A stretch of 11,863 nt of DNA from Hyphomonadaceae bacterium UBA4763. GTDB taxonomy: Bacteria > Pseudomonadota > Alphaproteobacteria > Caulobacterales > Aquidulcibacteraceae. Location: NCBI GenBank assembly GCA_002403455.1, contig DHHV01000100.1, positions 1,428 to 13,290 of the forward strand, read 5' to 3'. This document shows, in pieces, positions 1 through 6,898 of the stretch. Below the pieces are notes generated by a model. That model worked only from the letters and a program-made list of their open reading frames with translations. It was not told the origin of the DNA and made no database searches. Positions within the stretch are counted from its first letter, which is position 1. Each line of letters begins with the position of its first letter. The position numbers and the translations under genes are program-made.

Positions 1-50
1 ATTCCGATCAGCGCGCGGCGCGGATCGAAGATCAACCAAACTTTCCACAT
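1..50 (-). CDS. pufA: PufA, light-harvesting LH1 alpha polypeptide (5' end only, cut by the window edge)
   Basis: The gene starts at ATG 50-48 and runs out of the window after 16 full codons. The visible residues are MWKVWLIFDPRRALIG, the hallmark N terminus of LH1 alpha chains (aromatic-rich start, then FDPRR before the membrane helix). The bacteriochlorophyll-binding histidine would lie beyond the window. LH1 alpha is a single-span inner-membrane protein that pairs with PufB to form the ring around the reaction centre. It starts 19 nt after the pufB stop, with a strong ribosome-binding sequence (GAGGAGGA, 58-65) 7 nt upstream, so the two are co-transcribed. The identity is secure from motif and position, although only the first quarter or so is visible. 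Confidence 0.93.
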   Translation of the reverse strand, partial: MWKVWLIFDPRRALIG

Positions 51-69
51 GCGTTCGTCCTCCTCAATC

Positions 70-225
70 TCAATAAGGGCCAAACCAAGGGCGCCAGCCC
101 CAGATCAGACCATGAGCGATCGCGTTCATCACGAAGAAAGCTCCCATACTGATCATAAGGACATTATGGAATTCCTTTGCTTCGCCTTCAGTCAAGCCAG
201 AGCTTGACCGTGCTTCTTCTGCCAT
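70..225 (-). CDS. pufB: PufB, light-harvesting LH1 beta polypeptide
   Basis: A complete 51-residue protein that is the beta subunit of the core antenna in the photosynthetic inner membrane. It begins MAEEARSSSGLTEGEAKEFH, giving the typical polar N terminus with the LTEGEAKEFH signature and the upstream conserved His20. A single hydrophobic helix follows (about residues 22-43) with His38 as the expected bacteriochlorophyll ligand. The WRPW box is at 44-47 and a short tail ends at Tyr51. Length and motif order match LH1 beta chains. The N-terminal signature is closer to what I recall of Rhodospirillum-type beta chains than of LH2 beta, and the alpha gene next to it plus the bchZ context make it LH1. 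The start is fixed by a perfect AAAGGAGGT (232-240) 6 nt upstream. It was too short for a generic ORF scan. Confidence 0.95.
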   Translation of the reverse strand: MAEEARSSSGLTEGEAKEFHNVLMISMGAFFVMNAIAHGLIWGWRPWFGPY

Positions 226-227
226 CT

Positions 228-401
228 TCAGACCTCCTTTGCTGTGTCGATGGTCCGTTGCCGTAGATTACGCCCCACGGCGGGCTTCGACGCGCGCAAG
301 GCTTGCGCCTGCGCGGACGAGCAAGATGGGCGATCGCGAAGCGCGGCCCCAAAGCGCGCCTCCCAGCCCAAAACCAAAATAATGGGAGCGGCGCCGGTCA
401 T
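228..401 (-). CDS. Possible 57-residue small ORF bridging bchZ and pufB (no recognised family)
   Basis: An open frame fills the whole bchZ-pufB gap. Its ATG (401-399) overlaps the bchZ stop as ATGA, and its TGA (230-228) ends 2 nt before the pufB ATG. The translation begins MTGAAPIILVLGWEARFG and is then basic, ending TIDTAKEV. There is a short hydrophobic stretch near residues 4-12 but no convincing transmembrane helix. Some relatives, such as Rhodobacter, encode PufQ (about 74 residues, one membrane span, bacteriochlorophyll-related) in this slot. I see no PufQ motif, so I do not assign that name. The ATGA overlap favours translational coupling, but no good ribosome-binding site precedes it, and GC-rich DNA opens frames by chance. 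It may be a decayed pufQ, a leader for pufB, or noncoding. Confidence 0.3.
   Translation of the reverse strand: MTGAAPIILVLGWEARFGAALRDRPSCSSAQAQALRASKPAVGRNLRQRTIDTAKEV
232..240 (-). promoter_or_regulatory. Strong Shine-Dalgarno of pufB
   Basis: Read on the minus strand, this is AAAGGAGGT, an uninterrupted match to the 16S 3' end, 6 nt before the pufB ATG. It is the best ribosome-binding site in the window, which fits the very high LH1 synthesis known for puf operons. Its bases also form the last codons of the 57-codon open frame upstream. Confidence 0.85.
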
Positions 402-1852
402 GCGGCCCGTCCGATTTGCAAAAGCCGGATCGCCTCTTCGACGGCGGCGAGATCGACGGCGATCGCGCCAGCCTGGCGCGCAAGCCGTTCGGCCCCGTCG
501 CGGGCGCGCTTGGCGGCGGAAATCCGCACCAAAACCGGTTGGGCCTCCGTCCAGCGATCAAGGGCTGCTTGCGCGCGATCGGTCCAGGCGATTTCGGTCG
601 CCGGGGCGCGGGCCAAGGTTGGCTCGATCTGGTCCATCGTCGCCGACAGCGGCAAGATGTTGAACAACGCGTCGAAGAGGCCGTTGCACAATTCCTGCAC
701 GACATATGCTGCGCCGGTATAACCCATGAACGGGGTGCCGGTGCAGCGCCGGATGATCGCGCCGGGGAAGGACGCAGGAACATAGACGCCGCGCGCGCCG
801 GTTTCAGCCATGTAAAGCCGCTCGTTATAGCTGCCGAACACGACCAGCGGGCCCTTGTCGGCGATGGCGGCGCGGATCGCCGCATTATCAGGCTTGACCC
901 CGGCGCGGCGGGCAAACGCGAAGGCGCAAGGCAGGCCCAAATCCTCTTCGAGGAAATGGCGAACCCCGCGCGCATAGGTCTCGGTTGCGACAATGCCGAA
1001 GGAGGCGGTCGCAAAGAAATCCTGCGTCACCGAGCGCCACAAATCCCATAAGGGCTTGATCGTGGTGTGTTTTTCTTTGGTGATGAAGGGTTCCGGATCA
1101 AGGCCGGTCATCTCGCCAAGCGCGCGCAAGAACGCCGTTGTTGAGGAGAGCCCGATCGGGGCCTGCAAATAAGGCCGCTCCAAAGTCTCGCAGAGATTGC
1201 GGCCGAATTCGCGATAAAGGCAGATATTGACTTCGGCGTCGGCGAGGCGGCGAATATCGGCCAGATGGCTGCCCAAAGGGAAGACCATGTTGATCTCGCA
1301 GCCGACGCCCTCAACCAGGCGGCAGATCTCGGCAAGATCGCTCGGCATGTTGAACATGCCATAGGCCGGGCCGATGATATTGACCTTGGGCTTGGCGCCG
1401 GCGGCGCGCGGTTTGAGGGCCGGGACCTTTTTCGGGCCAAATTGGGTCCACAGCCAGGTCATGGCGCGATCGGCGCTTTGCCATTGGTCTTCATCGATCG
1501 TGCGCGGCAAAAAGCGCTGAATGGCGGTGCCTTCGGGGGTGACGCCGCCGCCGATCATCTCGGCGATCGAGCCGGTGACGACGACGGAGGGCAGATCCGG
1601 GTCGAGCGTCGACCAGGCCCGCTTCATGGCGCCTTCGGTGCCGAGCTTGCCGAGCTCTTCTTCGCCAAGGCCGGTGACGACGATCGGCAATTCATGCGGC
1701 GGCAGCGCGTCGGTGTAATGCAGCACCGAGGTGACCGGGAGGTTCTCGCAGCCGACCGGCCCGTCAATGATGACTTGCAGGCCTTTGACGGCGGTGAAGA
1801 CGTAGACCGCCCCCCAATAGCCACCCGCGCGATCGTGATCGAGGATCAGCAT
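398..1852 (-). CDS. bchZ: BchZ, chlorophyllide a reductase subunit Z
   Basis: This 484-residue protein is one half of the catalytic NB-protein-like component of chlorophyllide a oxidoreductase (COR), which reduces ring B of the chlorin in bacteriochlorophyll synthesis. It resembles the nitrogenase MoFe beta type and works with BchY, receiving electrons from BchX. The N terminus is diagnostic: MLILDHDRAGGYWGAVYVF, then GPVGCENLPVTSVLHYTDALPPHE, with Cys35 as a probable Fe-S-region cysteine. Further family blocks include the VVVTGSIAEMIGG region near 110 and a C-terminal MGYTGAAYVVQELCNGLFDALF block. Length is normal. The start is ATG 1852-1850 with GGAGG about 7-8 nt upstream. It follows bchY after a 150-nt gap, unusually long here because of a tandem duplication of its own initiation region. 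Its stop overlaps a small open frame leading into pufB. Confidence 0.97.
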   Translation of the reverse strand: MLILDHDRAGGYWGAVYVFTAVKGLQVIIDGPVGCENLPVTSVLHYTDALPPHELPIVVTGLGEEELGKLGTEGAMKRAWSTLDPDLPSVVVTGSIAEMIGGGVTPEGTAIQRFLPRTIDEDQWQSADRAMTWLWTQFGPKKVPALKPRAAGAKPKVNIIGPAYGMFNMPSDLAEICRLVEGVGCEINMVFPLGSHLADIRRLADAEVNICLYREFGRNLCETLERPYLQAPIGLSSTTAFLRALGEMTGLDPEPFITKEKHTTIKPLWDLWRSVTQDFFATASFGIVATETYARGVRHFLEEDLGLPCAFAFARRAGVKPDNAAIRAAIADKGPLVVFGSYNERLYMAETGARGVYVPASFPGAIIRRCTGTPFMGYTGAAYVVQELCNGLFDALFNILPLSATMDQIEPTLARAPATEIAWTDRAQAALDRWTEAQPVLVRISAAKRARDGAERLARQAGAIAVDLAAVEEAIRLLQIGRAA

Positions 1853-1960
1853 GGCTGGGCCTCCGGTTGCGGAAGACGATCGCGCAAAGGCGAAAACCGG
1901 CGATCGTGATCGAGGATCAGCATGGCTGGGCCTCCGGTTGCGAAAGACGATCGCGCAAAG
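1829..1960. repeat. Tandem duplication of the bchZ translation-initiation region (two 61-bp copies, 71-bp period)
   Basis: Positions 1829-1889 and 1900-1960 match at 60 of 61 positions (single difference: 1872 g versus 1943 a), separated by 10 nt. Read on the minus strand, each copy holds 37 nt of leader including the GGAGG ribosome-binding site, then ATG and the first eight codons of bchZ (MLILDHDR). The copy at 1829-1889 is the functional bchZ start. The other lies upstream in the bchY-bchZ gap. The 71-bp period is not a multiple of three, so the upstream start cannot read into BchZ. The near identity suggests a recent duplication. Confidence 0.95.
1846..1923 (-). CDS. 25-codon decoy or leader ORF created by the bchZ start duplication
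   Basis: It starts at the duplicated bchZ ATG (1923-1921), with the same GGAGG ribosome-binding site as bchZ itself. The first eight residues are MLILDHDR, identical to BchZ. The frame then diverges (RFSPLRDRLPQPEAQPC) and stops at TGA 1848-1846, which overlaps the true bchZ start as ATGCTGA. Ribosomes loading here would therefore finish exactly on the bchZ start. It could couple translation, lower BchZ output, or be a neutral by-product. The peptide itself matches nothing I recognise. I infer translation only from the copied initiation site. Confidence 0.45.
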   Translation of the reverse strand: MLILDHDRRFSPLRDRLPQPEAQPC

Positions 1961-2002
1961 CGAGGGGTGCCCCGGCGGGCGGAAACGACAAAGAAGAGCG
2001 CG

Positions 2003-3613
2003 TCATGAGCCGATCGCCTCCTCAGCTTTGGCGCGTTGGGCGCGTTGAGCGGCGAATTTGGCTTTGAACTCGGGGCGGGGCTTGGGCGTGTCGCGCCAGA
2101 CGCCGGCCGTCTCGCCGATTCCGACGCCGCTGAAAAACGCGTCCATTTTGTCAAAGCGGGCTTTATTGGCGATCGCGGCGTTGACGACCTGGGCGAGCGA
2201 GCCCGCGCCGGCCGGGCCCATGAGGGGCCGCGCCGAGATCAGATTGGTGAAATAGAGCGCCGGAATGGCTTTTTCTTTGGCGTGCTGGACGACCGGCGTT
2301 GTGCCGATCGCCAGATCCGGCGCGAAGGCGTCGACGGCTTGCAAGTCTTGCTCGAGCGAGGCGCGGAATTGGACGGCGACGCCCTTGGCCTCCAGCCATT
2401 GACGGTCAGGCTCGGACCAGGCCGAGCGCGCACACGCCGTGCCAACATAATCGACCTGCGCGCCGCTTTCGATCAACAGCCGCGCGACCAGCAATTCCGA
2501 GCCTTCATAGCCGGTGACGGTGACGCGGCCGCGAATGGGGCTGGAGGCCAGCGCGCCGACGATCGCCGGCAAGAACCGGGCCTTGGCGGCGTCGACCTTG
2601 GCCGCCGCTATGCCGCAAGCCTCGCCAATCGCATCGAGCCAAGCCGCCGTCCCCTCACGCCCGACCGGGGCGGAGCCAACGATTTTGCGCCCAGCCGCTT
2701 CGAATTCGCGCACCGAGGCGGCGTAGAACGGATGAATGGCGGCGACGGCCGCGCAATCGAGCGCGCCATAAAGCTCGCGCCATTCGCGGGTGGGCACAAC
2801 CGGGCCTGCGGCGAGCCCCAAGGGCTCGAGCATGCGGCCAATGCCGACCGGATCGGCCGGAAACATCTCGCCGAGCAGCGTGATGGTCGGCAGGCTGGCG
2901 CGCGACCGCGGCGCGGCGACCGGACCGGCTTCGGCCTCGAGCCGGGCGTAGCGCAACATGGCGCCGGCCAACACGTCTTTGGCTTCGGCATGGGTCGGCA
3001 CGCCAAAGCCTGGCACGTCGATGCCGACAATACGCACGCCGTTGATTTCCTTGGGCAGCAATTGCAGCGGCACGCCCGAGGCGGTCGGCACGCAGAGATT
3101 GGTGACGACGATGGCGTCATAGAGCGCCGGATCGGCGAGCTCATGCACGGCGTCGCGGATGTCCTCGAACAATTTGCCGGTGACGAGTGTCTCCGAATTG
3201 AACGGGACATAGCCGACGCTGCGGCGGGCGCCGTAGAAATGCGAGGTGAAGGTCAGGCCATAGACGCAGCAGGCCGAGCCCGACAGCACGCTGGCGGTGC
3301 GGCGCATGCGCAAACCGACCCGCAGCGAGCCAAAGGCCGGGCACATGCTTTGCGGCTGGTCATGCGGGCCCTTCGGGTAATCGGCGGCGTAGCGGGCCAA
3401 AAGCTCGGCTTTGCCGGCCGCCTCAGCGGTCGATCGCAGCAGATCGGCGCTGGAATGGCAGCCGCCCTCAAGGGCGGCGGGAGTTGGAGCGCCGATTGGC
3501 GCGGCGGCAGCGGCCAATGTGGCCGGCTCAACCGCATTGTCGAGGGGGGCAGCGCCCGCGCCGTCATAGACGGTTTCGGCGGGCCCGGCGCGCTCAAAAG
3601 AATGATCGCTCAT
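2003..3613 (-). CDS. bchY: BchY, chlorophyllide a reductase subunit Y
   Basis: This 536-residue protein is the second catalytic subunit of COR, forming the BchY-BchZ heterotetramer that binds chlorophyllide and a 4Fe-4S cluster. Family blocks are clear: GGCHSSADLLR near 50-60, DQPQSMCPAFGSLRVGLRMR at 85-104, SGSACCVYGLTFTSHFYGARR at 111-131 and GYVPFNSETLVTGKLFEDIR at 134-153. Cys52, Cys91, Cys115/116 and Cys174 include the likely cluster ligands. It is somewhat longer than the roughly 500 residues I expect, because of an Ala/Pro-rich N terminus (about residues 10-48) and a Lys/Arg/Ala-rich tail. The start ATG 3613-3611 lies 3 nt after the bchX stop with only a weak ribosome-binding site, suggesting translational coupling. 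A long antisense open frame covers this gene and is judged an artefact of GC bias. Confidence 0.97.
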   Translation of the reverse strand: MSDHSFERAGPAETVYDGAGAAPLDNAVEPATLAAAAAPIGAPTPAALEGGCHSSADLLRSTAEAAGKAELLARYAADYPKGPHDQPQSMCPAFGSLRVGLRMRRTASVLSGSACCVYGLTFTSHFYGARRSVGYVPFNSETLVTGKLFEDIRDAVHELADPALYDAIVVTNLCVPTASGVPLQLLPKEINGVRIVGIDVPGFGVPTHAEAKDVLAGAMLRYARLEAEAGPVAAPRSRASLPTITLLGEMFPADPVGIGRMLEPLGLAAGPVVPTREWRELYGALDCAAVAAIHPFYAASVREFEAAGRKIVGSAPVGREGTAAWLDAIGEACGIAAAKVDAAKARFLPAIVGALASSPIRGRVTVTGYEGSELLVARLLIESGAQVDYVGTACARSAWSEPDRQWLEAKGVAVQFRASLEQDLQAVDAFAPDLAIGTTPVVQHAKEKAIPALYFTNLISARPLMGPAGAGSLAQVVNAAIANKARFDKMDAFFSGVGIGETAGVWRDTPKPRPEFKAKFAAQRAQRAKAEEAIGS

Positions 3614-3616
3614 CGG

Positions 3617-4609
3617 TTACACCGCATCATAAATGACTTCGAGGGAGGGCTTGACGGCGTAATTGGCGCCGCGCAGATCGGCTTGGCTGGCCGGCTGCAG
3701 GACGACCGCGGCGCCGGTGTCTTCGGGCTTGAAGAGGCCCAGCAACCCGTCGGAGGTCAACGGCTTTGGCCGCACCGGCGGCGCCTCGGCGACATTGCTC
3801 GCCAACAACTCAAAGAGCGGCGCCCATTCGCTGCCGGGCTTGCCGATGATCTGGTAATTGGCGCTCTTGCGGCGGATGTCTTCATGGGCGGGGATCGCCG
3901 CCAGCACCGGAATGCCGACCGCGTCGGCAAAGGCCGACGCTTCGCCCGTGCCGTCATCCTTGTTGATGACTATGCCGGCGACGCCGACATTGCCGCCCAA
4001 TTTGCGGAAATATTCGACCGCCGAGCAGACATTGTTGGCGACATAGAGCGATTGCAAATCGTTCGAGCCGACAACGATGACCTTTTGGCACATGTCGCGG
4101 GCGATTGGCAGGCCAAAGCCGCCGCAAACGACGTCGCCCAGGAAGTCCAAGAGGACGTAATCAAAATCCCATTCGTGAAAGCCGAGCTTTTCCATCAGCT
4201 CAAAGCCGTAGATGATGCCGCGTCTGCCGCAGCCGCGGCCGACTTCCGGCCCGCCGAGCTCCATTGCAAAGACGCCGTCGCGCATGAAGCAAACGTCTTC
4301 AATGCGAACCTCTTCGCCGGCCAGTTTTTTCTTGGACGAGGTTTCAATAATGGTCGGGCAGGATTTGCCGCCGAACAATAACGAGGTGGTGTCGCTTTTC
4401 GGATCGCAGCCGATCAGCAAGACTTTTTTGCCCTGTTGGGCCATCATATAGCTGAGATTGGAGAGGGTGAAGCTTTTGCCGATGCCGCCCTTGCCGTAGA
4501 TCGCGATGATCTGCGTGGTTTTGGTCGGCGGCGCGGTGTGAACCGGATCAGGCTCGATTTGCGCTTCGGCGCGCAAGCGACGCTGGTCTAATAACGTGAC
4601 GCTACTCAT
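3617..4609 (-). CDS. bchX: BchX, chlorophyllide a reductase iron protein
   Basis: This 330-residue protein is the ATP-dependent electron donor of COR, a homologue of nitrogenase NifH and BchL. It has the P-loop GKGGIGKS at residues 39-46 and the switch-like GCDPKSDTTSLLFGGKSC at 67-84. Two cysteines fit the inter-subunit 4Fe-4S cluster: Cys127 in GRGCGRRG and Cys162 in DVVCGGFG. The N-terminal 30-residue lead before the P-loop domain is normal for BchX. I chose ATG 4609-4607 (MSSVTLLDQRR) because it follows GGAGGAG (4616-4622) at good spacing and overlaps the bchC stop as ATGA. An upstream in-frame start at 4648 would lengthen the overlap without homology. The gene is 3 nt from bchY. Confidence 0.97.
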   Translation of the reverse strand: MSSVTLLDQRRLRAEAQIEPDPVHTAPPTKTTQIIAIYGKGGIGKSFTLSNLSYMMAQQGKKVLLIGCDPKSDTTSLLFGGKSCPTIIETSSKKKLAGEEVRIEDVCFMRDGVFAMELGGPEVGRGCGRRGIIYGFELMEKLGFHEWDFDYVLLDFLGDVVCGGFGLPIARDMCQKVIVVGSNDLQSLYVANNVCSAVEYFRKLGGNVGVAGIVINKDDGTGEASAFADAVGIPVLAAIPAHEDIRRKSANYQIIGKPGSEWAPLFELLASNVAEAPPVRPKPLTSDGLLGLFKPEDTGAAVVLQPASQADLRGANYAVKPSLEVIYDAV

Positions 4610-5559
4610 GCGGCTCTCCTCCAATCGAGGACCATTTTCAAACAACACGGGTCCTCAAACGCGGTGCGATAGGCATCGGATGCGGCGCTGGCGGGCGTCT
4701 GGTGGGAAATCAGCCCGTCGAGCGACAAGGCGCCCGTTTCGATCAAATCGGCGATGGCGGCGGCATCGGCGGGGGTGAACTCCGCCGCGATGGTCAAGCG
4801 CGCCTCACGCATGAAAGCGGGGGCGAAGGCAAAGCGCAGGTCGGCGGGGTAGAAGCCGGCAAGGACCAGCTCGCCGCCGCGCGCGAGCCGCCCGATCAAC
4901 GGGTCAAGCAAAGCGGGATCGCCGCTCGCATCGCATATGACGCGGTAATCGCGGCGCGAATCGGTCTCTGGCGCGCAGACCGCATAGCCCATGGCGCCGG
5001 CGTGGCGGGCGGGATTGATCTCCCACACCAAAGGCGGGGCGGCGCCGGTGGCGATCGCAATGCGGGCGAGCAAGCGCCCCAAAGCGCCATGGCCGATGAT
5101 CAGCTCAAGGGGCGCGGCGGCGCGGCGGAGCGCATGCAAAGCGGTCGCAGCGAGCGCAAAAAGCGCGCCTTGGGCGATCTTGTCAGGCGCGCGCAAAGCG
5201 GTAGGCAGGCTCAAGGCGCGGGCCTGCGGCAGATGCAGCCGCTGCGCATTGGCGCCAAACAAGCCGCGCGCGCCGACAAAAGCGGTTGAACCCGGCGCAA
5301 ACACCCAATCGCCGATGCGGGCGCGGGCCTCGGCTCCGGCGTCGACGATCTGACCGACCGCCTCATAGCCCGGCACCAAGGGATAACCCATGCCTGGAAA
5401 GGCTGGCATGTCGCCGGTCCACAATAATTTCTCCGTGCCGGCGCTGACCCCGCTAAAGGCAACGTCCACAACCACATCTTCGGCGCGCACATCCGCAAGT
5501 TGCAGATCGCGGACCTGCACCTGTTTCGGCTGTTCGAGAACGACGGCGCGAGCGAGCAT
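4606..5559 (-). CDS. bchC: BchC, 3-hydroxyethyl bacteriochlorophyllide a dehydrogenase
   Basis: This 317-residue member of the medium-chain dehydrogenase fold oxidises the C3 1-hydroxyethyl group to acetyl late in bacteriochlorophyll a synthesis, with NAD+. The sequence shows the N-terminal GroES-like half with FSGVSAGTEKLLWTGD (35-50), GMGYPLVPGYEAVGQIV (56-72) and GDWVFAPG (83-90), then the Rossmann half with GHGALGRLLA (156-165). These are the BchC-type motifs. The canonical GHE zinc motif of alcohol dehydrogenases is replaced by GYEAVG, as expected for this subfamily. The start is ATG 5559-5557 with AGGGA upstream. Its stop overlaps bchX. It is preceded by a 224-nt region with a strong promoter and two PpsR-type sites, so it probably heads its own transcript within the crtEF-bchCXYZ-puf superoperon. 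Confidence 0.95.
   Translation of the reverse strand: MLARAVVLEQPKQVQVRDLQLADVRAEDVVVDVAFSGVSAGTEKLLWTGDMPAFPGMGYPLVPGYEAVGQIVDAGAEARARIGDWVFAPGSTAFVGARGLFGANAQRLHLPQARALSLPTALRAPDKIAQGALFALAATALHALRRAAAPLELIIGHGALGRLLARIAIATGAAPPLVWEINPARHAGAMGYAVCAPETDSRRDYRVICDASGDPALLDPLIGRLARGGELVLAGFYPADLRFAFAPAFMREARLTIAAEFTPADAAAIADLIETGALSLDGLISHQTPASAASDAYRTAFEDPCCLKMVLDWRRAA
4616..4622 (-). promoter_or_regulatory. Shine-Dalgarno deciding the bchX start
   Basis: GGAGGAG on the minus strand, 6 nt before ATG 4609, inside the 3' end of bchC. It supports the 330-residue BchX over a longer version that starts at 4648. Confidence 0.75.
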
Positions 5560-5718
5560 GACTTCCCTGTCGGCTCTGACCCGAGGGTCAAAGGCTAAAG
5601 TGAACGCGTGGGGGACACCGGACAGAACGCGAGACGGTTTCAGGCGATGAAGAACCTTGCCGCCAAGGGCGGGTCGGAGCAGCGCCGCCGCAGCGGTCGT
5701 TTCCGTTTCGCCCTTGTG

Positions 5719-5762
5719 TGTAATTGTATGATGACAGCTTTCGATGTCAATTGTTTATGACG
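5719..5762. promoter_or_regulatory. Paired PpsR/CrtJ-type operators upstream of bchC
   Basis: Site 1 is TGTAATTGTATGATGACA (5719-5736), an exact TGT-N12-ACA. Site 2 is TGTCAATTGTTTATGACG (5745-5762), matching except for its last base. They are separated by 8 bp (26 bp between equivalent positions), which is the arrangement known for cooperative CrtJ binding at the Rhodobacter bchC promoter. They overlap the -10 and -35 of the predicted bchC promoter. Assignment to PpsR/CrtJ is by motif and context. No regulator gene is in the window. Confidence 0.75.
5723..5750 (-). promoter_or_regulatory. Sigma-70-type promoter of bchC
   Basis: On the minus strand, TTGACA (5750-5745) is followed after 16 nt by TACAAT (5728-5723): a perfect -35 and a 5/6 -10. 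It predicts transcription starting near 5716, with a leader of roughly 155 nt before the bchC ATG. The -35 and -10 each lie inside one of the two TGT-N12-ACA-type palindromes, so repressor binding would directly exclude RNA polymerase. Confidence 0.75.
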
Positions 5763-5783
5763 CCCGCGACGGTCGCCGAATTG

Positions 5784-6896
5784 TCACAGGCGGGCGATGA
5801 GAATGTCGGCGGCGAGCGGCAGCGGCGTTGCGACGCGCTTGACAGCGGCAAAGCCGGCCGCGCGCAGCATGTCGGTCAGCTGGCGGGGCGAGCGCGGCTC
5901 GCCCCGGCCCATCGCCCACAAATAAAACCCGAAATAACAATCGCCAAAGCGCGGCGCGCCGCGCGCCTGGCGCATCGGTTCGATGACAAACAGCCGCCCG
6001 CCGGGCGGGAGAGCCGCTCTGATTCGCCGCAACAGGTCCAAAGCTGGGCCGTCGTCATGGTCATGCAGCACGCGCACGAGGCTCGCCGCATCGGCGCCGC
6101 GCGGCAAATCGGCGCTGAGCATATCGGCTTCGTGCAAGCGGACGCGGGGGGCGATCCCGGCTTGCGCCAAAAAGCCGCGCGCGGCCGCCAGCGGGCCGGG
6201 CAGATCAACGAGGTCGAAGGCGAGATGCGGATAACGCGCCGCAATGGCCGCGATAAAGGCGCCGGCGCCGCCGCCAACATCCATCAACCGACGCACGCGG
6301 CGCCAAGGAAGGCTCGAGATGGCTTGCGCGGCGACCTGCGCCTGCGAGGCCGCCATCAAGGCGGAATAGGTCGCCGCTTCCGGGGCGGCCCCTGACGGGT
6401 CATAGCGCCAGTAATCGGATAACGCCGTCGGCGCGGCGCGATCGGCGCGCAGCAGCCCAACCGGATCGGCCAGATCGGCATAAAGCGCGCGGTGATGCAG
6501 GACGATTTCCTCGACCCCCGGGGCGCCCAAAAACGCCGCCCCGAGCGGGCCGAGCATGTATTGATCGGCGCCGATCTCCTCGACGAGGCCCAAGGGCGCG
6601 GCGGCGCGCAGCAAACGCTGGGCGGCAACGGGCGAAAGACCCAGCGCGGACGCCAAAGCCAGCGCTGATTGCGGCGGGCGGCCCGCCAAAAGCTGAAACA
6701 GCTTCAGCTCGACGCAGGCGACATAGATCTGCGCATAGACAAAACCAGCGCCGAGATCGAACAGCCGATTAGCGTGGCGGCGCGCCAAGCCTTGGGTGAG
6801 CGCAAAGCGGCTGGCGGCGTCCTGAAAGCGCGTTGATGCAAAAAGCGCATTGCGCCAGGCGAGAAATTGCGCGCGCCAGCGCCGCCAAATCGGCAA
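5784..6896 (-). CDS. crtF: CrtF, hydroxyneurosporene / 1-hydroxycarotenoid O-methyltransferase
   Basis: It transfers a methyl group from S-adenosylmethionine to the tertiary hydroxyl made by CrtC, forming methoxy carotenoids of the spheroidene or spirilloxanthin series. With the start used here it has 370 residues. An N-terminal dimerisation/winged-helix half contains ARRHANRLFDLGAGFVYAQ (38-56) and the ALGLSPVAAQRLL helix. The methyltransferase core has the SAM motif DVGGGAGAF (206-214), an acidic DLVDLPGP strand, LHDHDD (277-282) in the catalytic-histidine region and GGRLFVIEPM (299-308). The only canonical starts are TTG 6896, just past the crtE stop, and ATG 6986, deep inside crtE. I prefer TTG because the 30 extra residues from 6986 (RRPRRFGRAG...) look like out-of-frame crtE. 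No strong ribosome-binding site marks it, so coupling to crtE is likely. Confidence 0.92.
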   Translation of the reverse strand: MPIWRRWRAQFLAWRNALFASTRFQDAASRFALTQGLARRHANRLFDLGAGFVYAQIYVACVELKLFQLLAGRPPQSALALASALGLSPVAAQRLLRAAAPLGLVEEIGADQYMLGPLGAAFLGAPGVEEIVLHHRALYADLADPVGLLRADRAAPTALSDYWRYDPSGAAPEAATYSALMAASQAQVAAQAISSLPWRRVRRLMDVGGGAGAFIAAIAARYPHLAFDLVDLPGPLAAARGFLAQAGIAPRVRLHEADMLSADLPRGADAASLVRVLHDHDDGPALDLLRRIRAALPPGGRLFVIEPMRQARGAPRFGDCYFGFYLWAMGRGEPRSPRQLTDMLRAAGFAAVKRVATPLPLAADILIARL

Positions 6897-6898
6897 AA

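Noticed and set aside
228..401. Calling the bchZ-pufB open frame pufQ
   Set aside because: The position is right but there is no membrane span or recognisable PufQ motif, so position alone does not justify the name.
2036..4381. A 781-codon plus-strand open frame antisense to bchY and bchX
   Set aside because: It mirrors two confidently identified genes, its translation is Arg/Ala/Gly/Asp-rich with no domain signature, and long antisense frames are expected in GC-rich DNA.
4610..4648. Longer BchX beginning at 4648
   Set aside because: It would overlap bchC by 43 nt, while ATG 4609 has a good ribosome-binding site, an ATGA overlap and a normal BchX N terminus.
5980..6020. Short CG-rich inverted repeats within crtF and other pigment genes as regulatory hairpins
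   Set aside because: Such repeats are ubiquitous in GC-rich coding DNA and none is followed by a U-tract or sits at a gene boundary.
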